A stretch of DNA of 64,000 nucleotides from Galeruca laticollis (GCA_963921935.1 OY998175.1:160950809-161014808); one strand, 5' to 3'. Shown: positions 44,030-55,858, numbered from the stretch's first letter. The notes: generated from the sequence alone by a model not told the origin. Program-made: numbers and translations.

Positions 44030-44690
44030 CGTTCACGGGGAGACACAAATCCAATTGGGAATTGGTGCAGAAAAGTTCACGCATACGGTATTCGTTGCTG
44101 ACATTGAAGAAGACGTAATTCTGGGAATGGACGTAATAAGTCTACATGGTTTCCAATTGAACTTTAGAAACAGGCCCATTAAAGTGGGTTCTAAGGAGGT
44201 ATTCCTTCATCCATATGAAGGTAGCCCGGTGTTGGTAGCTATACAGGAAGATACCGTTCTACCTGCACGAAGTGATAGGAGCACGGCTACAGGGAATCAT
44301 GGAAGAAGGTACACCAGTTATGATGGAGCCAAGGAACCACGACGAAGAGGTTGGCAAATGAATACTAATTGGAAATGGATTGGTTACGTCGGCCAGTACG
44401 TGTGATAAACGTGAACGATTACCCAATTACCATCAAGAAGGTAACCAAGATTGGATCCTGCGTACCAGTGACGTCTATAGTTTGCCAAACAACTGACAAT
44501 TACAGTACCAGATTCGAACATATGTTATCAGTAGCAGGTCAATCCTTGAATCGAGCTGAGAAAAGGGTAATGAAAGAGTTTCTCTTACAGTATCGAGATC
44601 TATTCGTACCAAAAGGAGGGATGACTGGTAGATCAGCCGTCAAACACAAAACCGATACTGGCAATGCCAAGCCAATTAGGTAATTAGCTC
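44030..44690 (+). pseudogene. gypsy protease remnant and linker to RT
   Basis: VADIEEDVILGMDVISLHGF is the flap-to-C-terminal part of a retropepsin (ILGMD strand). The N-terminal half with the catalytic D-T/S-G is absent: Gag ends and this segment begins within about 40 bp, so a short deletion removed the active site. The frame 44369-44683 is the linker with YRDLFVPKGGMTGRS, which leads into RT. Confidence 0.75.
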
Positions 44691-46190
44691 GAAGACTTCC
44701 ACGAGCGAAGAGAGAGGAAGCCGAAAAAATAATTCAAGAGATGGCAGAAAAAAAAAATAATAGAACCATCTACTAGTCCATGGATGTCTCCAGTAGTGCT
44801 CGTCAAGAAAAAAGATGGAACTACGAGATTCTGCGTTGAGTATCGCCATCTAAACAACGTGACGAAGAAAGACAGCTATGCTCTGCCTCGAATCGACGAT
44901 ACGCTAGATACTTTGGCCGGCAGCAAACTGTTTTCCACATTGGACCTGAAGCCTGGTTATTGGCAAGTGGAAATGGACCCAGAAGACAAAGAGGAGACGA
45001 CTGCTTTGACCACCGGATCTGGATTATGGCAATTCAGCGTCATGCCTTTCGGGCTCTGTAATGCGCCAGCGACATTTGAAAGACTCTTGGAAAATGTCTT
45101 GAGAGGGTTGTCTTCGAAGACATGCTTGGTCTATTTGAACGACATCGTAGTACTGGGGAAGACATTTGACGAACACCTGAAGAATTTGGAAGACGTATTG
45201 AAATGACTCCAAGCTGCCCAGCTCATGTTAAACCCAAAGAAATGTCAGCTATTCCAAAACCGAGTCAACTAAATAGGTCATATAGTGATCAATGAAGGAG
45301 GGGTGGTGGATTCAGAGAAAATTGTTTCCATTCAGCAATGGCCGCGATCAACCGACAAACATCAAATTAGGAGTTTCCTTGGACTTTGCACATATTATAG
45401 ATGATTGTTCAAGAAGTTTGGAAATATTGCCAAGCCTCTAACTCGACTTACAGAAGAAGCAAGAGCTTTCCAATGGGACGAAGACTGTCAAACGGCTTTT
45501 GAAACCTTGAAGATGCATTTAACCACGGCGCCGATATTAGAATACCTATTACCAGAGGGAGACTTTATTCTTGACACTGACGCAAGCAACGTAGGAATTG
45601 GAGGAGTGTTCTCACAGATCCAAGGAGGGCACGAAAGAGTGCTGGGATATTTAAGTAAAGTTCTCTCCAAACCAGAACGAAACTACTGCGTCACAAGAAG
45701 AGAACTTTTGGCGGTAGTGAAGTCCGTGAAACACTTTTACCAGTATCTCTATGGTAGGAAGTTCTTAATCTGGACTGATCATGCAGCACTCAAGTGGTTG
45801 ATGCGGTTCAAGAATCCCGAGGGCCAGATCGCTAGATGGATTGAACAATTTCAAGAGTACGATTTCAACATCGAACATCGAGCTGGTGTGAGTCACCGAA
45901 ATGCCGACTCCCTGTCCAGACGGCCGTGCCCAACAGACTACTCCCACTGCAACACGGCGGAATCTAGGGAAGCTGCAGTTTCAAGAACTACTGTAGTCAA
46001 CGAGGAATGGTCACCCACCAGGATCAGAGAATATCAGGAGAATGATCCTCAGCTGAAGATGATCCGGCAATGGAAGGAACAAAATCGGCGACCTACATGG
46101 CAAGAAGTGTCACGATTTTCAGACACTAAAGGCATATTGGGCCCAGTGGGACTCCTTTGTCCTGGAAGGGCTGTTGAAAAGAGTTTTTGA
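44690..46190 (+). pseudogene. gypsy reverse transcriptase and RNase H
   Basis: Landmarks: SPVVLVKKKDGTTRFCVEYR, LPRIDDTLDTLAGSKLFSTLD, GLWQFSVMPFGLCNAPATFE, then the catalytic strand VYLNDIVV, in which YLDD is YLND (an Asp lost). A stop lies at 45204. The connection continues with LGLCTYYR and FKKFGNIAKPLTRLT. RNase H has ILDTDASNVGIGGVF, RRELLAVVKSVKHFYQYLYG, IWTDHAALKWL and HRNADSLSRRP. The lost RT Asp alone would abolish activity. Confidence 0.9.
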
Positions 46191-47340
46191 AAACGATGAT
46201 GGTTCCGAGTTTAGGAGACAGCTAGTTATCCCTAGAACAAGAGTAGCTGAGGTACTGAAAAAGTTACACGACAGCCCATCGGGAGGCCATCTGGGAGTGA
46301 AGAAACCCCTCCATCGAATCTGTGAGAGGTTTTAATGGATGCACAGCTCCGATGAAGTGAAGGACTGGTGTAAGAAATGTACGACTTGTGCTACGAACAA
46401 TGGACCACATCGCAAGAGAAAGGTACCCATGAAACAGTACAATGCTGGGAGCCCTTTCGAAAGGATTGCTTTAGATATCGCTGGACCATTTCCGACGACA
46501 GAAAATGGTGCAAATACATACTGGTTGTAATGGATTATTTCACAAAGTGGGTAGACATTTACGCTATCCCGAATCAAGAGGCCACAACTGTCGCCGATGT
46601 ATTGGTGAAAGAATTTATCAGCCGATATGGAGTGCCCTTGGAAGTCCACAGCGACCAGGGAAGAAATTTCGGAAGTCATCTATTCCAGGAGTTTTGCGAC
46701 AAGCTGGGAATGAAGAAGACCAGGATAATAGCATTACATCCACAGTCAGACGGAATGGTCGAGATAATGAACAGGACTATTGGAAAATACCTGTCCAAAG
46801 TAGTTTCCAGCCATCAGAGAGATTGGGGCCAATATCTTTTCCTATTTGCATTGGCTTATCGATCTGCCGTAAATAAGTCCACGGGTGAAACACTTGCGAA
46901 AGTCCTGTTTGGACGTGAAACGAGGCTTCCTTGTGACCTGGAATTTGGCTGTCGACCTGGAGAAGATCTAGCAGGAGAAGACTACGTCATCCAATTTAGA
47001 AGAAGACTGGACGATATTCATGAATAAGTTCGAAAAAATCTTCAAGTTTCCAGCGACAGAATGAAAAGTCGGTACGACACGCAGGCCACAGTAGGCAGTT
47101 TTATAGAAGGGGACAAAGTATGGTTACACAACCCGACGAGAAGAAAAGGATTTTCTCCAAAATTACAAAAATCTTGGGACGGTCCATACTTAATCAAAAA
47201 AGGATCAATGATGTTATATATCGCATAAGCAAGATCCCCAACGGAAAACCAAAAGTAGTTCACCAAAATCGACTAGCGCCATTCGAAGGAGACCATGACC
47301 TAGAGAAAGAAGTAAACCATATTCGAGATGTGTCTGACTC
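46190..47340 (+). pseudogene. gypsy integrase
   Basis: The zinc-binding domain runs HDSPSGGHLGVKK...CKKCTTCATN (46260-46395) with a stop at 46333-46335. The catalytic core has LDIAGPFPTTENGA (first Asp), a one-base shift near 46525, VHSDQGRNFGSHLFQ (second Asp) and DGMVEIMNRTIGKYL (Glu). The C-terminal part has WLHNPTRRKGFSPKLQKSWDGPYLI (GPY motif) and HQNRLAPFEGDHD, the usual end of gypsy pol in this group. All three DDE residues are present. Confidence 0.9.
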
Positions 47341-47379
47341 TATAACTTCGATGAATTTATGGGCGCGTATGGAGGTACT

Positions 47380-47545
47380 GGGAAAGCTAGATATGGAGTC
47401 ACTTCAGAACAACGACAAGATTTGTACACTGTCCCGGAAGATTATTCACTGGCATACATCATCCCCGCCCGTATCAAGTACGCACGAGGGTTGGCAACCG
47501 TCTTTCGAAAGAAAATTGGTCAGTTGTTTGAAAAAAAATTATATC
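47380..47545 (+). pseudogene. macro-domain-like segment after gypsy integrase (truncated)
   Basis: In a frame one step from the integrase tail, the sequence reads QDLYTVPEDYSLAYIIPARI, then KYARGLATVFRKKIGQLFEKK. This matches the order seen at the start of OARD1/TARG1-type macro domains (a D-L-F strand, SLAHCIS strand, then MGAGIA..F...FG loop that binds ADP-ribose). The G.G.A loop is degenerate (ARGLA). The rest of the domain is not found. Recognition is from memory and needs a profile search. Confidence 0.5.
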
Positions 47546-47560
47546 GGGTGAAAAGTTGAG

Positions 47561-48084
47561 GAAATTTGATGTAAATGAGATTTTCTGGAAAACTATATAT
47601 CAAAATCGAAAACTGACATATTTTTTGGATTCTACAACACGAAATACATATTGTATAATTTTCCTCATACATTCACTGAATTTTTTTGCCCGGAAAGCAA
47701 AATTTTTGAAAAATTTTTGACATGCTTCCATAAAAGATTCAATATTTATGAAACTATGGAAGATGTCATCTTCATTCTTACACCATTCTATAGAGGAAAT
47801 AAGCAAATTAACTACTGATTATATTTAGTTTCTTCCATTTAATATTTGTACGAATTATACAGGGTTAAAGTTGGACTGGAAATTTTTGTGAAAATTTACC
47901 CTACAAAAATAATTTGTAACAACTACGTTTATTAATTGGAAAGACTAAAATTGGTAAAAATCAAAAGAGAGGCGTTAATACTATTATAAAAAAATACGGC
48001 AATTTTCCACCTATATTACAAACCGAGTTATAAAACATGAACCTATGAATTTTGCTTTTATCATTTAGTCATTAGTCATACCCG
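47561..48084. other. non-coding gap
   Basis: No assigned gene. A 68-codon minus-strand frame (47806-47600, ...FMEACQKFFKNFAFRAKKF...) has a helical look but no recognised family. TATACAGGGTTAAAGTTGG at about 47857-47875 resembles the end of a common insect MITE. Confidence 0.4.
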
Positions 48085-50520
48085 ACGGACGATGACTGGC
48101 GTATATCACGACAGATCGTCGACGCGGACATACTGAGGTGGGCCATCTTAGGCTTCTCCCCCTTTAAATCCCCGGGAACGGACGGCATTTATCCAGCCCT
48201 ACTTCAGTGGGGCCTGGATGACCTAATGCCGCACCTGGTAGGAATCCTCAGATCCTCACTGGCACTGAGGTATATTCCAAAAGGTTGGAGAGAAGTCAAA
48301 GTCGTGTTCATACCAAAACCAGGAAGAATGGACTATTCCATCCCAAAAGCATATCGACCCATTAGCCTCACATCGTTTTCAATGAAGACTTTAGAGAGGC
48401 TGTGCGAACGATACATAAGAGATGTGGTGATAACACGAAATCCACTGCATCCAAATCAACATGCATACACTCCAGGGAGATCCACGGATTCGGCTCTTCA
48501 TCTCGTGGCGGGCCGCATCGAGAAATCGTTGGAAAATAAGGAGTCCACCCTGGGTGTATTCATAGACATAGAAGGCGCATTTGATAGAACCACTTTTCCT
48601 AAAATAACAAATGCACTTTCCAATAAGAATATCCCCCAAACCATAAATGGCTGGATATATAACATGCTCTCAAAAACAGCAATCAAAATCAATGTAGATG
48701 ATGTAACCATCAGAGGCTTGGTTGTAAAAGGTTGTCCACAGGGAGGGTGCTCTCACCACTACTATGGAACATGGTCTTAGACTCCTTGGTCAGCCACCTC
48801 AATGATAACAACTACTACACAATAGCATACGCAGATGACCTAGTGATTCTGCTAACAGGAAGATTCGAGGAGACACTCTGCGCTTTAATGCAGGAGGCCC
48901 TCAAAATCATAGAACAATGGTGCAGAGACCATTCGCTGTCAATAAATCCAAAAAAGACTGATATGGTCCTCTTCACGAAAAAAAGGAAGCTTGCAAAACA
49001 TCAAGCCCCAAAGCTCCTAGATACCAAACTTAATTTCTCTTCAGAGGTGAAATATTTAGGGGTCACCTTTGACAATAAGTTAACGTGGAACTCCCACTTA
49101 GAAAACAGAGTTAAATAAGCATATATTTCTTATGAGCAGTGTCGTAGAACCATCGGCCGCACCTGGGGAATGTCACCTAAGGTTGCTGCCTGGATCTACA
49201 CTGCCATCATCAGACCTATGCTAACGTACGGTGCGATTGCCTGGGGAGCTAAGGCAAACCAGCTGACAGTCGTCCGTAAACTGGACCAAATCCAAAGAAC
49301 AGCATGCCTCAACACAACAGGAGGCATGAGAACCACACCAACAAGAGCTATGGAGGTAATCCTCGGTCTCACTCCCCTTGACATATACATCAAGGAGGTT
49401 GTTTTGATGACCATGGCACGTCTGCGCTCTACTGGTATACAACCTGATGTAGGATCCGGTAAACTGAGACGTAACTTGTGGCATGAGGTCCTCAGGGAGA
49501 TCCCACTGCTGCAGGCCAATACGGACTCGATTCCACCGCGATATGCCTTCAACAGGCCCTACAAGGTAGTCTTTAAAAACAACTCACAAGACCTATTGGA
49601 AGAAGGCGCAATCCGCATTTTCACAGATGGGTCTAAATCCAATGTGGGCTCAGGATGTGGTATTTTTTTCAGATCCCTGAAACTAAACATAAAATGGGCA
49701 ATGGGCTGCAATGCAGGTGTTGCTCAAACAGAGCTCACTGCTATCTGCATCGTTGCTAAAGAGATTACCAAAAGGAAAACCACAGGTAATAATATATACA
49801 TCCTTACGGACAGTAGACAAACACTACTAGCCCTGAACAGACCACGTATTACATCAGGCCTAGTACTATAGAATGTCACATGGCCTTAATCGAAGCCTGT
49901 AACAACAACACGGTCACTTTAGGCTGGATCAAGGGCCATGAGAAATCGAAAGGAAACCGTATTGCAGACTCGCTAGCCAGGAAGGCAGCCTCCGAAAAAC
50001 TCTTGGGACCTGGCACTTTCATTGGTCTATCGGCGTCAGCAACGGCCGACCTATTAAAGGAACACTCCCTTAATAAGTTTAAGGGTAGATGGGATGACGC
50101 AGAAGGCTGCAGGCTTGCCAAGGAGCTGCTACAGTATCCGAATAGCAAAGTAGCCAAAAAATAGGTGACTATGAACAGGCGGAACCTACGAACAACCACG
50201 GGAATTCTGACTGGTCACTGCCACCTACGAAAACACCTTCACAGACTGGGGCTATCTAACAACCCACTTAGTAGAGGATGTGAACAAGAAGATGAGACTG
50301 TCGAACACACTCTTTGCGAATGTCAGACACTCTCTCAATTTAGGTTTCAAGTATTCGGCGAGCACAGGCTAACGTACGCCAATATGAGGGAACTAAATTC
50401 AGGCGACGTTATCGCCTACTTCAAGGAAGTAGGCTGGATGACGAGCTAGAAGGAAGTTTTGAACCTCAGAAGGATGCACAATGGGCCAATTGTGGCCTAA
50501 GTGCTGTGGGGCCACCCACC
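48085..50520 (+). mobile_element. LOA/R1-like LINE with RNase H, 5'-truncated
   Basis: GC-rich relative to flanks. It begins at the linker before RT (DDDWRISRQIVDADILRWA) and continues through RT, thumb, RNase H and the C-terminal Cys/His region to GTGGGGCCACCCACCC (50505-50520). ORF1 and endonuclease are missing. Confidence 0.85.
48150..50449 (+). pseudogene. LOA/R1-like ORF2: RT, RNase H and C-terminal domain
   Basis: RT: FSPFKSPGTDGIYPALLQWG, KAYRPISLTSF, HAYTPGRSTDSALH, FIDIEGAFDRTT, CPQGG (one G short near 48750, so the frame shifts), SPLLWNMVLDSL, and the intact AYADDLVIL box at about 48827. A TAA lies at 49116-49118. RNase H: IFTDGSKSNVGSG, AQTELTAICIVAKEI, YILTDSRQTLLAL and, after a shift near 49870, GNRIADSLARKAA, giving all four acidic positions. 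The C-terminal part has LTGHCHLRKHLHRLGL and CEQEDETVEHTLCEC. Two shifts and two stops inactivate it. Confidence 0.9.
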
Positions 50521-50571
50521 CTTCAAACCTTTACAGATACAGATAGTAATTTTATATTAATAATATAACCT

Positions 50572-50645
50572 GAATGAAACTTTTTTGCATGTTTCCTTAA
50601 ATTAAAAATAGGACTAAACCTTTTTTGGCATTCAGAACATGTGAC
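50572..50645 (-). other. single C2H2 zinc finger (exon fragment)
   Basis: The minus strand codes TCSECQKRFSPIFNLRKHAK and the final His pair (C-x2-C-x12-H-x4-H), a well-formed C2H2 finger with the hydrophobic Phe and Leu in place. It lies at the end of a longer frame (50903-50523) whose upstream part looks non-coding. Host gene unknown. Confidence 0.5.
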
Positions 50646-51077
50646 GATATCCATTTTTAAAATATCTTCAATACACAAAACACAATCAAATATTACATAC
50701 AATACGCCACAACAACTTAAGCTAACCTTTGAAAATATACAGATGCTGTGACAATTACCATTAAGGAAGCAACATAGATTAAAAAAAGGGGGTGGTAACA
50801 AATTGAAAACAAAACCATTTCTTTCCCGTCCATACTTTTGCCGGCTTCGGCAGAATTCGTAAGTCGTTCGTGTTCGGGAATAGTTTTCGAAAGCTGTCCG
50901 CATCCGCTAGTTAACTTCCGCCATGTTTTTCGGGCACTTTTCAAATAAATAAGCAGTACATACTAGGTTTTCAATGTAATTTGCTGAAAAACCAGTAATT
51001 ATAATCACCTATCTGCTATAAGTAATGACATTTTAATCAATATACACTTATAACTAAAAAATTATTTGAAATAAAAA

Positions 51078-51422
51078 ATGTTATCGTTAAAAATGTGCAA
51101 AAAAACATTGTTGTTTGGCATATGCCGTAGTGATACGCGAAGTAAATCCTTTTTGGAGAGTTTATATTATTGTCTTAGCTTCCCAAAGCTGTGTTTGAAA
51201 TATCGTCAAAAAAGTATTAAGACAATAATAAAAAAACATGCACAAATTTGTCCCAAGTGTGCCAATTGTAATTTTTGTGTTAAACTTTTTGGACAAGGTG
51301 ATGGTTAGATTTCAAGGGAATTAGTAATGTTAAAGACCCATAAATTTATTCATTTCATTTAGAAGTAGAAATGAGCACGATAGCAAAATATCCAGATCCT
51401 GCTAGCCGTGTAAAAAAATCTT
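51078..51422 (+). pseudogene. Cys-rich N-terminal fragment of a transposase-associated family
   Basis: The frame starts MLSLKMCKKTLLFGICRSDTR, then LSFPKLCLKYRQKS and CPKCANCNF. After a gap and stop, an ATG frame (about 51371) reads KYPDPASRVKKSCVIR up to a GTGATT donor, and TTGCTTTCAG at about 51495 could be the acceptor. The C..C.SD.R, FPKP-like and PDP landmarks recall a THAP-like N-terminal domain found with insect transposases, but several positions are lost. Tentative. Confidence 0.35.
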
Positions 51423-51430
51423 GTGTAATA

Positions 51431-52494
51431 AGGTGATTTAAATACCTCTAGTTATTAACGTAACTGGTAATACTTTAACCTCAAATAATAAATTTGCTTT
51501 CAGATACAAATCACAAGGATCTCCATGGATCAATAATATAAAGAAACAAATGATTTATTATCAATAATAACTTTAATGGTTTGAATTAACTGATATAAAA
51601 ATTCCTGTTTACTAGACATCAAAATTTCATCCTAATTCTGCTCTATTTCCTCCTTGAGGATATTCATGACACTTCAACCATCAACGTAATTGAACACAAT
51701 TATTAGCGTTTACTATAGGATGTACTAATGATGCACCATCAATCCAATTTTTCATTTAATTTTATTGATAACAGTAGTGACAATGCTTGTTGTCCGGCCA
51801 TAATTATAAAAGGTTCCCCAAATTTTTATATAGTCGCCTCTTAAACATGGCGGAAGCATGTGCGCTGAGCAAACTATTAAAATGTCTACTGAAATTTCTT
51901 TATTGAAAAAATTTAATAACTAGTTATATAGTTGATTGATAATAAGTGCGATCTTGGTGGAATCGGCATTACTCTACTGAATGTGTGATTTTACTCTATT
52001 ATATTTTTCGACCAAAATTATATAATATTTCACTCTTGTGCATACCTTCAGGTGTCATCATTACCACCGGTAATACGTAACGATCCAATTTATACTTTTA
52101 ATAAGTTGTATTGGCTTATTGCTATCTTCCGGAGGCATTACCTCAGCATCTTCTGATACCATATCCAATATTCTCTCGGGTCAGCAACTGGAATGCTCAG
52201 AACCGGCACCTAAACCCGAATAAATCAAATTAACAAATTCGTTTAACGATAACTGAAAGCGGAATTAACAGTATTAATTTGAAAAAATTAATCAAATATT
52301 AGGAAGTATTGAATGACCTGGTAACATATTAATTTACTCTTTACTTCAAAGGTTCCGACAGGTAAATGTGTGTACAGTGTTGCTTATCAGTGTACTCTTA
52401 ATCCAAAACTCACAATTTATTTTTTGTTCCCTAATAGATTGAGTCTATAAAATGTCATTAGTAATTATCAGCGGAACAGCAATTCAAATTTGTT
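51431..52494. other. non-coding gap
   Basis: AT-rich. A minus-strand stretch near 52100-52190 codes RILDMVSEDAEVMPPEDSNK without a clear splice context; it may be an exon fragment of an unknown gene. Nothing else is recognised. Confidence 0.4.
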
Positions 52495-53105
52495 GATACA
52501 TTTTAACGCCCAACCTAACATTTTTTCGTTTTTCAGGGAGAGAAACACGGAAACCGGGTTTTTAGAAAAAAAATCCTGTGTGAATGCCGTCTTCGTCGTC
52601 GTTGTCGTCGGCCACTTTTTGTAACATGTCTTGTAAGCACGATACAGCCTCCGGAGTGTATACAAGTGACCAATTTTATCATAATATATTATTCAGAGCG
52701 TCTCACAGATGAACCCTACTGATTTTCAGCTTACCAGAGCCAGTAGACTTAATTTCAAGAAAGAAGACGTCACCTGAAGTTGCACTCGTATGCGCGAACT
52801 TGGTGTGAAAACCAATCGGCATAAATCTTCGTTCTACTCCATTTGTTATTACCAAGCGATGTAGATGAACACGACAGAATTTGGTTTCTGCGACTGTCAA
52901 TGTTCCAACTTCAGATGGCTTCTTCTCTCATGAAACGGATTCTACAACAGGTCCTATAAATCCAGAACTATACATTTTTGCTCATTTTTGGAGAAATTTC
53001 GGTTTGTTAGCACGATGCAGCCTCCGGAGTGTAACAAGTGACCAATTTTATTATTGGATATTGTTCAGAGCGTCTCACAGATGAACTATATTGATTTCCT
53101 GGTCT
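52495..53105 (-). repeat. satellite-bearing element, third copy (minus strand)
   Basis: Two satellite units in reverse orientation (about 52625-52740 and 52990-53100; for example TTAGCACGATGCAGCCTCCG and GAGCGTCTCACAGATGAAC). The flank CGGGTTTTTAGAAAAAAAAT and GCCGTCTTCGTCGTCG at 52555-52605 is the complement of the flank beside the arrays at 24.8 and 61.2 kb. About 250 bp between the two units are diverged or unrelated. Confidence 0.8.
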
Positions 53106-53119
53106 GATTCACACGAACA

Positions 53120-53690
53120 CATTTATTTTTTCGGGTAATCCATGTTCCGTTTTTACTCTTTGTCTATTGCGACTGTTAATTTCCCTGGTTATTTCTATGT
53201 ACTTTTAATTAACGTTCCTTTGCCTCAATAGCTGTATTACATCTTTCAGTCGACCTCTGTCGAATGTATTTGTAAGATCCACGAAGCACAGGGAAGGGGC
53301 TTGTTGAACTCTATAGACTTCTCTATTACTTGTCGTAATATGAAGATGTGTAAGTAGTAGATCTATTGGGCCTGAACCCTTATTGTTCTTTTGATATGCC
53401 CACGGTGTTAATTAGTTTCTGTAATAAGTTTTTTGTTGGCAAGACTGGAGCAATGCTATTCCCCTGTAATACTGCGGATCAGCTTTTGTTCTTTTTTGAA
53501 TACTGGTATAATTATGCTTGTTCTCCATTCATCTGGCTCGTGTTAACTCTGGAGTTTAGCGGTTGTCATTCGTAAAATACTAGTAGATTCTAAAAATTCA
53601 GTCAGTGCTGCAATTTCATGTTCCGAAAAGTTCACAATCCCTCTACTGCTGGTAATATCCGTTTCTAAATTTAGTATCTTCTAAGTTATA
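53120..53690 (-). pseudogene. LINE RT fragment
   Basis: The minus strand, in shifting frames, codes a linker ending GIVNFSEHEIAAL, then DEWRTSIIIPVFKK, a fingers region and LCFVDLTNTFDRGRLKDVI, the RT palm motif with its first Asp. Five or more shifts and stops in 570 bp indicate an old copy. The side away from RT fingers stops at the satellite element near 53105. CR1/RTE group by motif. Confidence 0.6.
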
Positions 53691-54464
53691 TTTTTATGAT
53701 TTGATACTCGCTCAAATTTTTCACGCCACTAACGAATATAACAGAAAATGTTTTGAAAAAATGTACGGTTATGTTGTGCCCGAATTCTTCTACTTTATAT
53801 ATTTTTACAGTGGTGATCATTGCATTTTAACCCGAGCGTTCGAAGATGCCAATTCAGTGGCATATGGTTGCAACTTATATTTTCTCTCCAAATATGCAAA
53901 TGGACAATCCACTGCGCATTAGTGGGTGCTAAATCCCGAGTTGCGTCATTAAAATAAAAAACATGCTGATTATTCCCAAATTCGAACTGTCTGCAATGTT
54001 ACTATTGGCCAAATTTACTCATTGAATTGCGCAAATTTTTAAATAAAAAATTCAATTTTAATCAATGCACAATTCCTCCCACTCCGGGTGTGTCGCCATA
54101 TTGAAAAAACTGAAAAAAATCGGTAATTTCTTCAAATTTTCGGTTATATCTTTGTTTAGGTGCATTTTAGTTAGAAGAGAGTTATACACAATGCTGTAGA
54201 GAATTAAATTTTCAATAATTTACGTTTTAAATTTTGTTTCTAGGACAGAGATAGTTACGGAGATATGCACTTTTAAAACAATCTAATTTTCCCGAAATTT
54301 GTCAAACTTCCAACTTTAGAACGCTGTAATTCAGTTATGGCTTATTTTAGGAAAACAAGTATCACAATAAAATTTGTAGGGAATTTAATTACCTACAAAA
54401 CACATGTATATTTTTTTATTAGCAATCCTATATGGAGTGGGGTACAATAAAAGAAAAACAGCGG
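53691..54464. other. non-coding gap
   Basis: No gene recognised. A 73-codon frame at 53701-53922 has no domain. AT-rich blocks such as TCGGTTATATCTTTGTT (54140-54156) look repetitive and may belong to the same element as the next feature. Confidence 0.4.
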
Positions 54465-54925
54465 AATTCCCCATGTCTTTGTTTAATGAGGACGGTATGC
54501 GTAAAGGGATAAAATCACTATAATACGCAGCTTTCTCACCACTTCCAACTCCCTCAGCGTTCCTTGGTCGTTATTGAGGGTACCGTCTGCACAAAGTTGT
54601 TTGGAATAGAAGCTCGACCTTTGGAGGAATTTGCCAGGATTACGTCAAGTACGTTCGGTGTCACTATGGCACCGATGTAATTGTGATATTTGATGCCTAC
54701 CCTACAGATTCTTCTCAGCAAGGGACCAATACTGCTGAACGAGCAATAAGGTACAAGTGAAACTCATCATCAGACGTGGTGTTTGACAAAATAACTGTGA
54801 ACACCACACCTCAGGATAAGTTCCTGGCCAATGAGGGGAACAAGGACTGATTCGTGAAGCTGTTCTTTAGTGAAATTCAGGCGGCAAACATAGCCACAGA
54901 CCAAGCTTCCGAAGAATCAATTCTG
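54465..54925 (+). pseudogene. fragment of an unnamed insect protein family (FDxY/GTN type)
   Basis: In overlapping frames: MSLFNEDGMRKGIKS (54473 on), GYRLHKVVWNR, ICQDYVKYVRCHYG, IVIFDAYPTDSSQQGTNTAE, VVFDKITVNTTPQDKFLANE and IATDQASEESI. I recall a repeated protein family in insects and cnidarians with the same succession (a YLLH..VW block, VFDGY with a downstream acidic site, EEFLxN and a final A.GDAD motif that suggests a PIN/FEN-like nuclease fold). I know no established function. Stops near 54760 and 54850 break it, and LINE sequence replaces the C-terminal catalytic part. Confidence 0.5.
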
Positions 54926-54929
54926 CCAA

Positions 54930-55858
54930 CTTTTAAACAATACTGGAGCAGGCGGAGGTTCGAGGACTCTGCTGCCAGCACCCAAAAAATCATTTGAGCA
55001 GCAGGAGAGAAAATCTTTGTATCCATGTATGGTGGAAGAACCAAAAAATCCCGCAAGGCAGATCGGGATATTGCTAAGAAAATATTGACCAGACAACGGT
55101 TGGAATGGGCAATAAGTACCTTTCAACCATATAAATCACCAGGAGTGGATGGAATATTTCCAGCACTCCTGCAACAAGGAATAGAGGAGATTCTTCCTCA
55201 ACTGCTGAAGATTACAAGAAGCAGTCTAGCAGTGGATCTAATATCTAGAAAATGTAGAAGGGCAAGGGTGACCTTCATACCAAAAATAGGGAAAAAAGAT
55301 GGGACTGATCCCCGATCTTTTAGACCCATCTGTCTAACATCGTTTCTACTCAAAACGATGGAGAAAGTAGTGGATAACTACATAAGAACAGAGAACCTGG
55401 AGAATATACCACTTCATAAATGTCAGCATGCCTACAGAGCGGGTCGATCAACTGAGACGGCTCTGTATCAGCTGACCGAAGTCATCCAGAGAACTCTGAA
55501 CAACAAAGAAATCGCAATGTGCGCATTCCTGGATATATCTGGAGCCTTTGACAACACAACTCATATGTCTGTCAAATAAGTACTAAAAAGGCGAGGAGTA
55601 AATGAAACCATTGTAAAATGGATTCATGAGTTGTTGATGACGAGGATAGCTGAGACACAGGTGGGGAATCAAACCACCTCAGTTAAAGTCACTCGGGGGG
55701 GGGGGGCCTCAAGGGAGAGTGATATCTCCCCTTCTATGGAGCCTCGTAGTAGATGAGTTGCTCTACAGGCTAATAGAGCTTGGCTTCGAATGTATGGGCT
55801 ATGCTGATGATATAGTTCTAATAGTCAGAAGCAAGTTCGAGAGCACGGTTTGTAGAAT
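54930..55858 (+). pseudogene. R1/LOA-like LINE RT fragment
   Basis: The frame 55025-55579 codes TFQPYKSPGVDGIFPALLQQ, RSFRPICLTSFLLK, HAYRAGRSTETALYQL and FLDISGAFDNTT. After a stop it goes on with a G12 run inside the usual CPQGG motif, SPLLWSLVVDELL and GYADDIVLIVRSKF, the catalytic box. Sequence stops abruptly at about 55858. It is close in motif to the LINE at 48 kb but not identical. Confidence 0.8.
55695..55706. repeat. poly-G tract (12 G) in LINE RT
   Basis: An expanded G run replaces the few G of the RT CPQGG codons and shifts the frame. Confidence 0.9.

Larger units (their letters stand above)
43035..47560 (+). mobile_element. Ty3/gypsy retrotransposon (412-like pol), no LTRs seen
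   Basis: Gag, partial protease, RT, RNase H, integrase and a C-terminal extension lie in order on the plus strand. GC content is higher than in the surroundings. I find no direct repeats flanking 43.0 and 47.6 kb, so the LTRs are lost or truncated. No env-like ORF is present. Stops and frameshifts are moderate in number. Confidence 0.85.

Noticed and set aside
46505..46876. 123-codon plus-strand ORF in the gypsy integrase
   Set aside because: Out of frame with the integrase motifs, which lie in the neighbouring frame.
49196..50199. Minus-strand ORFs of 118, 87 and 107 codons
   Set aside because: Antisense to LOA-like RT and RNase H coding.
53701..53922. 73-codon ORF as a possible gene
   Set aside because: No start context, domain, splice signals or homologue that I recognise.
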